From contig NZ_JAKPBU010000001.1 in the NCBI RefSeq assembly GCF_022662495.1, positions 558,001-622,000 of the forward strand: DNA of 64,000 bases, in the 5' to 3' direction. The notes below the pieces were generated by a model. That model saw only the letters and a program-made list of their open reading frames with translations, did no database searches and was not told the origin of the DNA. The translations under genes were made by a program, and so were the position numbers. Shown here piece after piece: positions 52,901 to 60,585 of this stretch. The stretch is from Lysobacter sp. M2-1 (lineage in GTDB: Bacteria; Pseudomonadota; Gammaproteobacteria; Xanthomonadales; Xanthomonadaceae). Each line of letters begins with the position of its first letter. Positions within the stretch are counted from its first letter, which is position 1.

Positions 52901-53571
52901 CCGCCCCAAAGATGCAAGCCCCACTGCGCGTAATCCTGATCGTAGCGGCGGTAGTGCACGCGCACGGTGTCGATGTCGGGCGTGCCCGCCAGCGGATTGC
53001 TCCGGTACACGGTGGCATCGCCCGAGCGCAGCCAGAACTCGGCGCCGTCGGCGAACATCCAGATCCGGTCCACGCCCGGATCGCCGCCCTGGCCCGGCGG
53101 ATGCACGATGAAGCCGAAGCCCGCGGCATCGGGATGGGTGAACGCCGCCGCGGAAATCTCGAACCAGGCGCCTGCCTCGTCGATCCCCGAACGCGCCAGC
53201 GGCGCATCCCAGTTCACGCCCGGATAGTCGGCGACATATTGGCCGGCTTCGTTCACCTGCCACACGTGCAGGCCGTAATCGCCGTAATTGCCGTCGGCGC
53301 GGTGATAGTGCACGCGCACGTCGATCGTGGCGCCGCCGCCGGTCGCTGGCAGTCCGACCAGCAACGTGTTGGGTTGCGGCGCATCGCAGATCTCCGATGC
53401 GCTGGCAGCCGAGGCCACCGGCGAGGATGTCGCGGACAACTCCACTCCCCGCGCGCCGACCTGCGCCGACTGCACCCGCCAGGGCAATTCGCAGCCGGTC
53501 GCGACCAGAACCCATGCGAGCAGTGCTGCGACGCGCACGGCGCGCAGGCATGCGGTGAATGGAATGCGCAT
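49957..53571 (-). CDS. pulA: Pullulanase-type alpha-1,6-glucosidase, lipoprotein
   Basis: The 1204-residue secreted GH13 enzyme hydrolyses alpha-1,6 links in pullulan or limit dextrins. A lipoprotein signal ends at Cys27 (LVATGC). Two CBM41-type starch-binding modules follow (about 70-175 and 195-310; VRVHYHRADGNYGDYGLHVW and VRVHYRRYDQDYAQWGLHLW), then a CBM48-like domain near 490-590 and the catalytic barrel. YNWGYDP-like FNWGYDPWHY is the pullulanase signature. Catalytic residues are Asp806 (DSFRFDLMGH), Glu836 (LIGEGWNFGE) and Asp968 (VENHDN). GGGAGGGG precedes the ATG. Confidence 0.93.
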   Translation of the reverse strand: MRIPFTACLRAVRVAALLAWVLVATGCELPWRVQSAQVGARGVELSATSSPVASAASASEICDAPQPNTLLVGLPATGGGATIDVRVHYHRADGNYGDYGLHVWQVNEAGQYVADYPGVNWDAPLARSGIDEAGAWFEISAAAFTHPDAAGFGFIVHPPGQGGDPGVDRIWMFADGAEFWLRSGDATVYRSNPLAGTPDIDTVRVHYRRYDQDYAQWGLHLWGGSGIDTARLPGLTIGDWNNPVPLSAMPNYTQSADGAEVAFDLPVLNPQADAGRTGVTFVLHGMPSNPNGGVNNKDGWNSDIHIAYAALSIADRSGHAWLVQGEPTVFTAPPTLGRVSTTDARAVWLTRGLVQWPQTDAAGVFRLYHSANGQIVARKGAAVAGADGAIALQPTQDVPAEAAERFRWVGAGVVLAVDTAQDAQLAQALREQLVLVKEDAQGRVLAATTAQLAGQLDDRHAAADGVHDLGVRIQGGSTRFRLWAPTAQQVWLCGYPARGGASTLAALQFDAATGTWSGSGSGLRAGDYYRYAVQVFVRGVGLVRNLVTDPYSISLDADSQRSYVGNLDSPALAPMNWASDRSPQRVRAQEDMSIYELHVRDFSASDASVAPALRGKYLAFAQGGSDGMRHLRALAQAGLTDVHLLPAFDFASVPETGCTTPQVPDAGPASDVQQAVVDAHRASDCFNWGYDPWHYTAPEGSYASNAADGAARVREFRSMVQALHAAGLRVGMDVVYNHTSASGQNPRSVLDRIVPGYYHRLNDAGDIERSTCCENTATENMMMGKLMIDSVKTWAVDHHVDSFRFDLMGHQPRAVMERLRDEVSVAAGRPIQLIGEGWNFGEVANGARFVQASQLSLNGSGIGTFSDRARDHVRGGSGFDDASAAIRNQGYISGLYYDDNGSGANKSRNDLMWSGDIIKVGLAGSIRGYRLTTHWDATLPLEQIDYNGQPAGYVADPQEVVNYVENHDNPTLFDTTVYKLPLATTREDRARVQILGAAINAFSQGVAYFHAGMDTLRSKSLDRNSYDSGDWFNALDWSYVHNNFGVGLPLAGDNGGNWSLMGPLLANPDLQPLPADIRWTRDAFRDLLRIRSSSTLFRMRTATDIGQRLVFRNTGSAQEPTVLAGHLEGRGYAGAGFREVLYLVNVDRQAHTLAFAQEAGKAWRLHPVHAAAGAADRRAAQSRYIGADGSFEIPARTAVVFVVP

Positions 53572-53920
53572 CGGAAACCCCTCCCAGGGTATGGATGGCC
53601 GGCGCGGATCCACGGCGACGGCAGCCCATGGACTCTGCGCCCCCGGTCGGGGTGCGGCAAGGCGCAGCGGGCCAGCTGCAAACGTATTCAACGCAGGTGC
53701 AGCATGGCGGCCAGGCCAGTGACGCGCGTGGGCACTGATCGCGATCCGCGGGAGGACAGCAATTCGACGGTTCAGGCCACGAGCTTCGGGGTGGTCGACA
53801 CGAAGCGCGCAATCGCATGCATCCTGCCCGCGAGCGTTGAATTCGGGATCGCGATCCGCGCACCACGGGCGCGGCTTGTGTTAGAAAACACATCCGGTTG
53901 GTGGAAGGAGCCACGCCCGC
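53572..53920. other. Intergenic region before the effector/immunity pair
   Basis: The 349 nt between the divergent pulA and lipoprotein genes hold no gene. The 14-nt word GATCGCGATCCGCG occurs twice in direct orientation (53737-53750 and 53847-53860). A dyad TGTGTT-AGAA-AACACA lies at 53877-53892, about 30 nt before the lipoprotein ATG, in a suitable place for an operator. The lipoprotein ribosome site GGAAGGAG follows it. Confidence 0.5.
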
Positions 53921-54361
53921 ATGCCCGAACCGAGCCCGGCTTCAACGTCCCATCTCTTCGCTGCCGTGGCGCAGCGCGTGCTGTTCACCGCCGCTCTCTT
54001 CACCTCGATCGCAGGATGCACGATGGCCAAGGCCTCTCTCTCCAAGGACGATTTTTCCCGGCAAGTCACATCCCTGTTAGCGGGCAAGGACGCCGTGGTG
54101 GTGCCGGCTTCCGCGCTGACGGAGTTCGCCTGGGATGCGCTCTGTTTCGAGCGCGATGACACGTTGCAGCTGCGCTTCCGGAGCGGCGACTCCGAGCAGG
54201 TGCTCTCGCTGCCGTACGAGGAGTTCTTCGTCGACGAAGGACACGTGGAGAATTCGCTCGAGGATGCCTGCGTCGCACCGGGCGACCGGATCCGGGTCAG
54301 GAAGAAATATCCGGGCTATCAGGGGCCGATCGAATTCCAGAAGGCAGACAAGGACGACTAG
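53921..54361 (+). CDS. Lipoprotein, candidate immunity protein (X-Tfi type)
   Basis: The 146-residue protein has a lipoprotein signal with lipobox SIAGC (Cys33) and a soluble acidic domain with many Asp/Glu and one Cys pair candidate. I recognise no enzymatic family. Its stop lies 2 nt before the ATG of a protein resembling a Xanthomonadales T4SS effector; such effectors are normally encoded right after a periplasmic lipoprotein that protects the producer. That genetic layout, not sequence similarity, is the basis for the immunity assignment. Confidence 0.65.
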   Translation: MPEPSPASTSHLFAAVAQRVLFTAALFTSIAGCTMAKASLSKDDFSRQVTSLLAGKDAVVVPASALTEFAWDALCFERDDTLQLRFRSGDSEQVLSLPYEEFFVDEGHVENSLEDACVAPGDRIRVRKKYPGYQGPIEFQKADKDD

Positions 54362-54363
54362 CC

Positions 54364-55230
54364 ATGGTCGACATCACCGATCCCAAGGGCGCCAAGCGGG
54401 AAATCGAGCAGGAAGCTTATCGGTACTACGAACAGCTCAGCGGCGTGACGCTGGCACGGCGGGCGGACGGCAGCTTCCAGCCGCAGGGCCACAACGACGC
54501 GCTCGACGCGTTCCGCCACGCCTACACCAGTGGTCGCGTCACCCAGATCGCGCTGGGCCAGCAGTGGCTGGCACGGCGTTTCGGCGACGACGCCGAGATC
54601 GGACCGGCGCATCCGAACGATCCCTACGAGCACCGCATGGACCTGTGGAACAACGAGGCCGGGCGCCGCATCGGCGATGGCACATCGGGCAGCGATGCGC
54701 TGGCCCGGGAAGCCTATGCAGCACTGCAGCGCGGTGAACTGGTCACTGGCCTGCACGACCCGCGCTTGCGGCAGTTGTTCCCCGACGACCCGAGACTGCG
54801 CCTGCCGCAGGGCCATCCGCAGCGCGAACTGGTGACGTCCGACGACGTCGACCGGATCAACCAGGATGTGTCGCGTGTGCAGGACCAGGCGCGCGAGCGC
54901 TACCCCGACCAGCACCCCGACCGCGCCTACTTCGATGCGCTGCGCCGGCAGCTGCCGGCCGAGGTGTCGGATACCAAGGTCGCCGAAGTGCTGCTTGCGG
55001 CCAAAAGCGCCGGCATCGAACGCGTCGACCAGCTCGGCGCGGTGGCGCTGCGAGGCGACCAGATCTTCATCGCCGGCACCACGCCCGGTTTCCGCGCCCA
55101 GGTCGATGCCAGCGCGCCTGCGCCGGACATGCGCGACACCGTGTACCAGACCGACCAGCACAACCTGGTGCGCGCGTACGAAGAACAGGCCCGGCCGCAG
55201 CAGCTCCTGCAGCAGACGCCGGGTCGCTAG
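54364..55230 (+). CDS. Candidate X-T4SS antibacterial effector (DUF6973-like plus XVIPCD-like tail)
   Basis: The 288-residue protein has no signal peptide. Residues about 40-105 hold a motif set resembling DUF6973 effector domains: HNDALDAFRHAYTSG, then WNNEAGRRIGDG, whose His/Asp/Glu/Asn residues look like an active site. Residues about 175-288 resemble the XVIPCD secretion signal of Xanthomonadales T4SS effectors: HPDRAYFDALRRQLP, then AKSAGIERVDQLGAVALRGDQIFIA, and a Gln-rich end (YEEQARPQQLLQQTPG). The adjacent lipoprotein would be the cognate immunity protein. The secretion machinery is not in this window. Confidence 0.7.
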   Translation: MVDITDPKGAKREIEQEAYRYYEQLSGVTLARRADGSFQPQGHNDALDAFRHAYTSGRVTQIALGQQWLARRFGDDAEIGPAHPNDPYEHRMDLWNNEAGRRIGDGTSGSDALAREAYAALQRGELVTGLHDPRLRQLFPDDPRLRLPQGHPQRELVTSDDVDRINQDVSRVQDQARERYPDQHPDRAYFDALRRQLPAEVSDTKVAEVLLAAKSAGIERVDQLGAVALRGDQIFIAGTTPGFRAQVDASAPAPDMRDTVYQTDQHNLVRAYEEQARPQQLLQQTPGR

Positions 55231-55295
55231 GCGGTTCCTGGCGTCCGGCAACGGCTTCACCGACCGCACGCATGCGGCCGGTGGCCGGCCAGGAT

Positions 55296-56243
55296 CTACT
55301 GCCGGATGAACTCCAGCAGATCGTTGTTGATACGATCCCGGTGGGTATCGGCGATGCCGTGCGGCGCGCCCGAATACTCGATCAGCCGCGCACCCTCGAC
55401 CAGCTTGGCCGCAGCGCGGGCGGACGCATCGATCGGCACGACCTGGTCGTCGTCGCCGTGGATGATCAGCGTCGGCACGTCGAAGCGCCTGAGATCCTGG
55501 GTGAAGTCGGTGGCCGAGAACGCCGCGATCGAATCGTAGGTGTTCTTGTGGCCGCCGAGCATGCCCTGCATCCAGAACGCGTCGATCAGCCCCTGCGACG
55601 GCTTGGCGCCCGGGCGGTTGAAGCCGAAGAACGGACCCGACGCCAGGTCGCGATACAGCTGCGAGCGGTTCTGCAGCGAGGCCTTGCGCAGGCCGTCGAA
55701 GACCTCGATCGGCAGGCCGCCCGGATTGGCGGGCGTCTTCAGCATCAGCGGCGTCACCGCGCTGACCAGCACCACCTTGCGCACGCGTGCGGTGCCGTGA
55801 CGTCCGATATAGCGCGCCACTTCGCCGCCGCCGGTGGAAAAGCCGACCAGCACCGCGTCCTTGAGATCGAGCGTATCGATGACGGTCGCCAGATCGTCCG
55901 CGTAATGGTCCATGTCGTTGCCGTCCCAGGGCTGGCTCGACCGGCCGTGGCCGCGACGGTCATGGGCGATGACGCGATAGCCGTGGTCGGCCAGGAACAG
56001 CATCTGCGCCTCCCAGCTGTCCGAGTCCAGCGGCCAACCGTGGCTGAAGACGACGGGTTGGCCGCGGCCCCAGTCCTTGTAGTAAAGGCGGATGCCGTCC
56101 GGCGTGGTCAGGTAGTCCGAGGTGCGCGCGACTGCGGAAGCGGGTGTCGCCGGCGCAGCATTGCCGTTGCCGTCGGCAGCCAGGGTGGTGGCGCTCGCCA
56201 TCCCGAGGATGGCGGTGCCGAGCAGGCGGGTGAAAGTATTCAT
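55296..56243 (-). CDS. Alpha/beta hydrolase, cofactor-free haloperoxidase-like
   Basis: The 315-residue protein has an N-terminal signal peptide (about 1-24) and an Asn/Ala spacer, then a hydrolase domain of the non-heme chloroperoxidase group: [25 protein letters not shown] (oxyanion region), [18 protein letters not shown] (nucleophile Ser) and [11 protein letters not shown]...GAPHG (Asp, His). Such enzymes hydrolyse esters and can form peracids. Export is unusual for the subgroup. It lies 53 nt downstream of ohr on the same strand, so possibly part of the same peroxide-linked operon. Confidence 0.85.
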   Translation of the reverse strand: MNTFTRLLGTAILGMASATTLAADGNGNAAPATPASAVARTSDYLTTPDGIRLYYKDWGRGQPVVFSHGWPLDSDSWEAQMLFLADHGYRVIAHDRRGHGRSSQPWDGNDMDHYADDLATVIDTLDLKDAVLVGFSTGGGEVARYIGRHGTARVRKVVLVSAVTPLMLKTPANPGGLPIEVFDGLRKASLQNRSQLYRDLASGPFFGFNRPGAKPSQGLIDAFWMQGMLGGHKNTYDSIAAFSATDFTQDLRRFDVPTLIIHGDDDQVVPIDASARAAAKLVEGARLIEYSGAPHGIADTHRDRINNDLLEFIRQ

Positions 56244-56296
56244 GGAGGTCTCCGAAACAGGGGTCGTAGGAAATGGGGTTACGCGCGCAGCGCCGT

Positions 56297-56725
56297 TCAA
56301 TCGGCGAGCAACAGCGAGACATCGATGTTTCCGCGCGTGGCGTTCGAGTACGGGCACACGACATGGGCCTTGTCGACCAGCGCCTGCAGCCGCTCGCGCG
56401 ACATGCCGGGCACGCTGATGGTCAGTTCGGCCTGGATGCCGAAGCCGGTGGGGATCGGGCCGATCCCGACCCGTCCGGTGACCTGGCTCTCGGCCGGCAG
56501 CGCGGTCTTTTCCTGGCCGGCCACGTACTTCAGCGCGCTCAGGAAGCAGGCCGAATAGCCCGCAGCAAACAGCTGCTCCGGATTGGTGCCGGGGCCGCCG
56601 GCGCCGCCGAGTTCGCGGGGCGTGGACAGGGCGACATCGAGGACGCCGTCGGAGCTGACGGCGCGGCCTTCGCGCCCGCCGACGGCCGTGGCCTGTGCGG
56701 TGTAGAGAATGTTCTGGATGCTCAT
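56297..56725 (-). CDS. ohr: Organic hydroperoxide resistance protein
   Basis: The 142-residue OsmC-family peroxidase has the reactive Cys motif [16 protein letters not shown], the resolving Cys motif [14 protein letters not shown], and LSTPRELGG near the active-site Arg. It reduces organic peroxides using lipoylated proteins. It diverges from the AraC regulator gene (115-nt gap), which may control it; an OhrR repressor is not nearby. Confidence 0.95.
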   Translation of the reverse strand: MSIQNILYTAQATAVGGREGRAVSSDGVLDVALSTPRELGGAGGPGTNPEQLFAAGYSACFLSALKYVAGQEKTALPAESQVTGRVGIGPIPTGFGIQAELTISVPGMSRERLQALVDKAHVVCPYSNATRGNIDVSLLLAD

Positions 56726-56840
56726 GGATCGGTTTCCTTTCCGGCGGGTGGGTGGACGTTACGTGCCGGTAGGGCTACTTTGGGCGGAATTCGGGACGAT
56801 TTGCGTCGTAAAATCCATAAAACTTGACTTGGAGTATTCG

Positions 56841-57668
56841 ATGGCCGATCGGCTGGAAGCCCTGCTGGACCGGTTCCCGGTCAGCGCCCGGATGTTCCAC
56901 ACCGGCACGCTGTGCGGGATCAACGACCTCGCCGCAGAAGCAGGCACCGGGCAGCTGCACTTCGTCCGCCGTGGGGTGGTCGAGGTGGTCCACGACGGCA
57001 CCACGGCGCTGCGCATCGACACGCCCAGCCTGCTGCTCTACCCGCGGCCGATGGCGCATCGCTTCATCACCGATCCCGACACCGGCGCGGACCTGACTTG
57101 CGCCAATCTCCGGTTCGAGGGCGGCGCCGCCAACCCGATCGCCGCCACCCTGCCCGCTTTCGTGTACCTGCCACTGGCGGACATCGAAGGCCTCGACGGC
57201 GTGCTGGGCCTGCTCTTCGAGGAAGCGTTCGAACAGCGATGCGGGCGCCAGGCACTGGTCGACCGGCTGTTCGAAGTCGCCGTTATCCAGATCCTGCGCC
57301 AGCTGATGGAAACCGGTCAGGCACAAGTCGGGCTGCTGGGCGGTCTCGCCCATCCGCGCCTGCGGCTGGCGCTGGTGGCGATGCACGAACGCCCGGCGCA
57401 GGCCTGGTCGCTGGACACGCTTGCCGCGGAAGCGGGCATGTCGCGCAGCGTGTTCGCCAACGCCTTCCGCGACACGCTGGGATGCACGCCCGGTGCGTAC
57501 CTGCAGCAATGGCGGGTGGCGCTGGCGCAGCGCGCACTGCGCCAGGGACGCCCGCTCAAGCGCATCGCCGACGAGGTCGGCTACGGCAGCGAGGCGGCGT
57601 TGTCGCGTGCCTTCAAGGCGCAGAGCGGAGCATCGCCGCGGCAATGGAGGCAGGCAGACGCCGGCTGA
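56841..57668 (+). CDS. AraC-family transcriptional regulator (cupin type)
   Basis: The 275-residue protein has an N-terminal cupin-6-like sensor (LHFVRRGVVEVVHDG; TPSLLLYPRPMAHRF) and a C-terminal double helix-turn-helix (WSLDTLAAEAGMSRSVFANAFRDTLGCTPGAYLQQWRVALA and LKRIADEVGYGSEAALSRAFKAQSGASPRQWR). GGAG 6 nt before the ATG supports the start. Divergent to ohr. Its last ~65 codons have a diverged partial copy at 58549-58743. Confidence 0.92.
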   Translation: MADRLEALLDRFPVSARMFHTGTLCGINDLAAEAGTGQLHFVRRGVVEVVHDGTTALRIDTPSLLLYPRPMAHRFITDPDTGADLTCANLRFEGGAANPIAATLPAFVYLPLADIEGLDGVLGLLFEEAFEQRCGRQALVDRLFEVAVIQILRQLMETGQAQVGLLGGLAHPRLRLALVAMHERPAQAWSLDTLAAEAGMSRSVFANAFRDTLGCTPGAYLQQWRVALAQRALRQGRPLKRIADEVGYGSEAALSRAFKAQSGASPRQWRQADAG

Positions 57669-57847
57669 CGGGCAGTGCGCGACACGGGGATGCAACTAGG
57701 CTCGCATCGTCGCTGGCGCGCGTCACATCACGTCACGCGCCGAATAGACTGGGACATCGATGGGAGTGCACGGCCACGCCTGCTCCAGGCGCGACAGGGC
57801 CGGAGCTTCACGGCCCACGTCGCTATCCTGGCACCCGGAGGCTAACC

Positions 57848-58546
57848 ATGGCGCTGCATCTCGGAATCGTGGGCGGTTCGGCCGAGGGCGCCGCGCTGTG
57901 CTATCGCACGATCTGCCAGGAAGGGGCCGGGTTCTTCGGAGCGCACGGCCACCCCGAGGTGTCCATGCATACCCCGTCGCTGGCAGGCTACGTCGCGTGC
58001 CTCGAGCGGGGTGACCTGGTCGGCGTCGGTGAACTGATGCTCGATTCCGCCCGCAAGCTGACCCGCATCGGCGCGCAGCTGCTGATCTGCCCCGACAACA
58101 CCTTCCACCAGGCCTACGACTGGGTCACGGAACGCATCGATACGCCCTGGTTGCACATCGCCGATTGCGTCGTCGAACAGGCCAGGGCGGGCGGCCATCG
58201 CCGACTGGGGCTGCTCGGGACGACCTGGCTCGTCGAGAGCGATGTCTACCCGACCAAACTCGCCGGCCAGGGCCTTGACCTGGTCAGGCCGAACGCCGAC
58301 GACCGGCGCGAAGTGGGGCGGATCATCATGGAAGAGCTGGTTCCCGGACATGTGCGCGAACCCTCGATCCGGTTCCTGCTGGAGACGATCGAACGCCTCG
58401 ACCAGGCAGGCTGCGATGCGGTCATCCTCGGATGCACCGAGCTTCCCCTGGTGATCGATGACGGCAACGCCTGCCTGCCCACACTCGATTCGACGCGGCT
58501 GCTGGCGCGGGCCGCCCTGCGACGCGCCGCGCGCGACGCTGCCTGA
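57848..58546 (+). CDS. Aspartate/glutamate racemase family protein
   Basis: The 232-residue protein of the Asp/Glu racemase superfamily starts ALHLGIVGGSAEGAALCYRTI, with LLICPDNTFHQ holding the first catalytic Cys and VILGCTELPLVI the second. Cofactor-independent amino-acid racemization is the usual reaction; the substrate is not determined. Its stop lies directly at the start of the AraC-like pseudogene fragment, indicating a rearrangement junction. Confidence 0.9.
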   Translation: MALHLGIVGGSAEGAALCYRTICQEGAGFFGAHGHPEVSMHTPSLAGYVACLERGDLVGVGELMLDSARKLTRIGAQLLICPDNTFHQAYDWVTERIDTPWLHIADCVVEQARAGGHRRLGLLGTTWLVESDVYPTKLAGQGLDLVRPNADDRREVGRIIMEELVPGHVREPSIRFLLETIERLDQAGCDAVILGCTELPLVIDDGNACLPTLDSTRLLARAALRRAARDAA

Positions 58547-58548
58547 CA

Positions 58549-58743
58549 CCTTCCGCGAGACGCCGGGCTGCACGCCCGGTGCGTATCTGCAGCACTGGCC
58601 GGTGGTGCTGGCTCAGCGCGCATTGCCCCAGGGACGCTCGCTCAAGCGCATTGCCGATGGAGTCGGCTACGGCAGCGAAGTAGCGTTGTCGCTCGCCTTC
58701 AAGTCGCAGAGCGGATCATCGCCGCGGCAATGGAAGCCGGCAC
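58549..58743 (+). pseudogene. Diverged partial copy of the 3' end of the AraC gene
   Basis: The 195 nt align without gaps to 57463-57657 with about 24 mismatches counted by eye, some 87-88 % identity. In frame it encodes an HTH piece (PGAYLQHWPVVLAQRALPQG, LKRIADGVGYGSEVALS), but it lacks the sensor domain and first HTH helix, and the good-start context is missing. It begins 2 nt after the racemase stop. It is a remnant, not a working gene. Confidence 0.75.
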
Positions 58744-58875
58744 GAGGACGATCGCTTGTTCTTTCGCAACCGCCTGCGCCTCACCACGCGGGTGGGCGCA
58801 GCGCTGGACGGCAAGGTGTGGTTCGATCCCAAACCAACCACGTACTGGACCTACGCCTGGACGTACGAGTGGTGA
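58744..58875 (+). pseudogene. C-terminal remnant of an unidentified protein
   Basis: From 58744 the reading frame changes to a Trp/Tyr-rich sequence ending VWFDPKPTTYWTYAWTYEW and a stop at 58873. It has no start and no upstream domain, so it reads as the 3' tail of a lost gene fused to the AraC fragment. The family is not recognised. Confidence 0.45.
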
Positions 58876-58959
58876 GCCGGGTCATTGCGCGGCGAGCCAG
58901 CATTCGCGAGCGGCAGCGGCGGTTCCGGCAACATGCCGGTTGCGAGTCCAGGCTCAGCT

Positions 58960-58981
58960 GGGGTGGGCATGGGCCCACCCC
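58960..58981. terminator. 9-bp hairpin GGGGTGGGC/GCCCACCCC
   Basis: A perfect 9-bp stem with a 4-nt loop lies 31 nt past the stop of the M29-like gene (minus strand). No T-run follows. A similar hairpin (GGTGGGCC/GGCCCACC) lies at 63864-63883, so these are probably copies of a small palindromic repeat that may also act as a terminator. Confidence 0.4.
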
Positions 58982-59012
58982 ATGTCTCTGACACATCGCC
59001 GGTTGCGCACGC

Positions 59013-60287
59013 TCACAACTTGAGCACGCCCTGCTCCACCACCGGTTTTCCGTCCAGGGTCACGGTGCTGCCGGGCAGATGCACGACCAGGCTGTATGGC
59101 ACAGAGTTGTCGCCGCCGGCCCAGACATTCGCACCGGTACCCAGGGTGACGCTGCCGGCAGGCACCCAGGTACCGACGCTGGCATTGGCCGGCAGGCTGA
59201 TGTTCGGGTTGATGCCGAAGTCCAGGAACGCCAGCGCCGCCTTGCGCTTGTCGTCCATCGCATCGTATTCGGCCTTGAAGGCCGCAAAGCCGGGGCCCGA
59301 TCCGGTCATGGCGGTCAACTGCCCGGCGGAGAAGGTCAGGGTCAGGTCGTCGATCTGCTTGCCACGGAAATAGCCGCGTGTCTGCACCAACTTGCCCTCG
59401 CCGCTGCCCGGCACCGGTGTGGTGTAGACCTCGCCGGCCGGGAGGTACTGCGACAGCGCGCCGCCGCCCCGCTTGAGATCGGCTTCGGACGCCACGCCGT
59501 CGCTTGCCAGCACCGGCCGTCCCTGCACGCTGAACTTCAGGTCGGTGCCGTTCGGATGGGTCACGTGCACGTCCTTGGCGGCGGCGACCGCCTTGCCGAC
59601 TTCCTCGCCGCGCGCCTGCAGTTGCGCGTAGTCGACGTTGACGCCCTTCCAGAACAGGTCGGCCAGCGCCGCTTCCGACAGCCCCAGGCGCTCGGCGCGC
59701 CATGACGCCGGATACAGGCCATTGCCCAATTCGACGCTGCGCACTTTGTTGCGCGCGAACGCCTGCTGGACCGGTTCGAATGCCTTGGTCCGTGCAGCCA
59801 CGCGCGCCGGCTCCGCGCCTTCGAACAGGTTCTCGGTGGTGGCGTTGGAAACTTCGATCGTGACGTCGGCGATCTCCGCCAGTTTCAGCGCCAGCGCATC
59901 GCTCTGGCTGTCGTACTTGGCCGGCACGTCGAAGAACAGGCGCTTGGACAGGCGGTCGCTGCTGTAGGTGATCAGCGGGAAGGCACCGGCCTTGCGCGCT
60001 GCGACCGCCAGGTCTTCCATTAATTCGGAATCGGCCATGCGCCCGCCGATCAGCACGACGTCGCCTTCCTTCACCGCCGCGCTCTGGGTCATGACCCGCG
60101 TCGCCAACTGTTCGAGGTCGGTCGCGGCGGTAGTGCGGGCTGGCGCGGCGGCGGGTGCCTGCTCTTCGGCCGCCGCCGCGTCCGTGCCGGGCGCGGCGGC
60201 AGGTGGTGCGGCGGATTCGCGTTGGCAGGCGCCCAGGACAGCGACGATGGCGATCGTCAACCCGGCGATTTGAGTGATGCGGCGCAT
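59013..60287 (-). CDS. M29-like aminopeptidase-family lipoprotein
   Basis: The 424-residue protein has a lipoprotein signal (VLGAC, Cys21), an Ala/Pro-rich spacer (about 28-55), and a domain similar to thermophilic (M29) aminopeptidases: GGGALSQYLPAGEVYTTPVPGSGEGKLV, and AFLDFGINPNISLPANASVG near the end. M29 enzymes bind two metal ions; I can see candidate Glu and His residues, but not a fully convincing ligand set. Periplasmic anchoring would suit peptide recycling. GGGAG precedes the ATG. Confidence 0.78.
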   Translation of the reverse strand: MRRITQIAGLTIAIVAVLGACQRESAAPPAAAPGTDAAAAEEQAPAAAPARTTAATDLEQLATRVMTQSAAVKEGDVVLIGGRMADSELMEDLAVAARKAGAFPLITYSSDRLSKRLFFDVPAKYDSQSDALALKLAEIADVTIEVSNATTENLFEGAEPARVAARTKAFEPVQQAFARNKVRSVELGNGLYPASWRAERLGLSEAALADLFWKGVNVDYAQLQARGEEVGKAVAAAKDVHVTHPNGTDLKFSVQGRPVLASDGVASEADLKRGGGALSQYLPAGEVYTTPVPGSGEGKLVQTRGYFRGKQIDDLTLTFSAGQLTAMTGSGPGFAAFKAEYDAMDDKRKAALAFLDFGINPNISLPANASVGTWVPAGSVTLGTGANVWAGGDNSVPYSLVVHLPGSTVTLDGKPVVEQGVLKL

Positions 60288-60585
60288 GATGGTCTCCCAT
60301 GGATCGGCTCGGGGGAGCCGGCGTGACCACAACGCCGAGCCATCCGGAGATCGGCCAGTGCCGGGCTGGGCATGCCCACGCCGGGTTTGCGCGGACCGTT
60401 GGGGTCATCACGCCCGGGTGCACACCGTCGCCTTCGAGGCCGCACGCCGCCGCCGCGCGAAAACGGCGGCAGCGATCACGGGTGGCGCGAGACCGCGCTC
60501 GCGTCCTGGTGGAACGACGCATCACGGGCACGCGCCCGGCATCGCACGGCAGGCATGATGTCGCGCCGCCATCGCACCTGCCTTC
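60288..60585. other. Divergent intergenic region without genes
   Basis: The 298 nt separating the M29-like and pilU genes are GC-rich and hold no ORF or hairpin that I can support. Both genes presumably have their promoters here. Confidence 0.6.

Noticed and set aside
50065-54159. A 1364-codon open frame on the plus strand across the pullulanase gene
   Set aside because: It is antisense to a protein with complete GH13 catalytic motifs and two starch-binding modules. Its Arg/His/Gln/Ala-rich translation is typical of reverse frames in GC-rich DNA.
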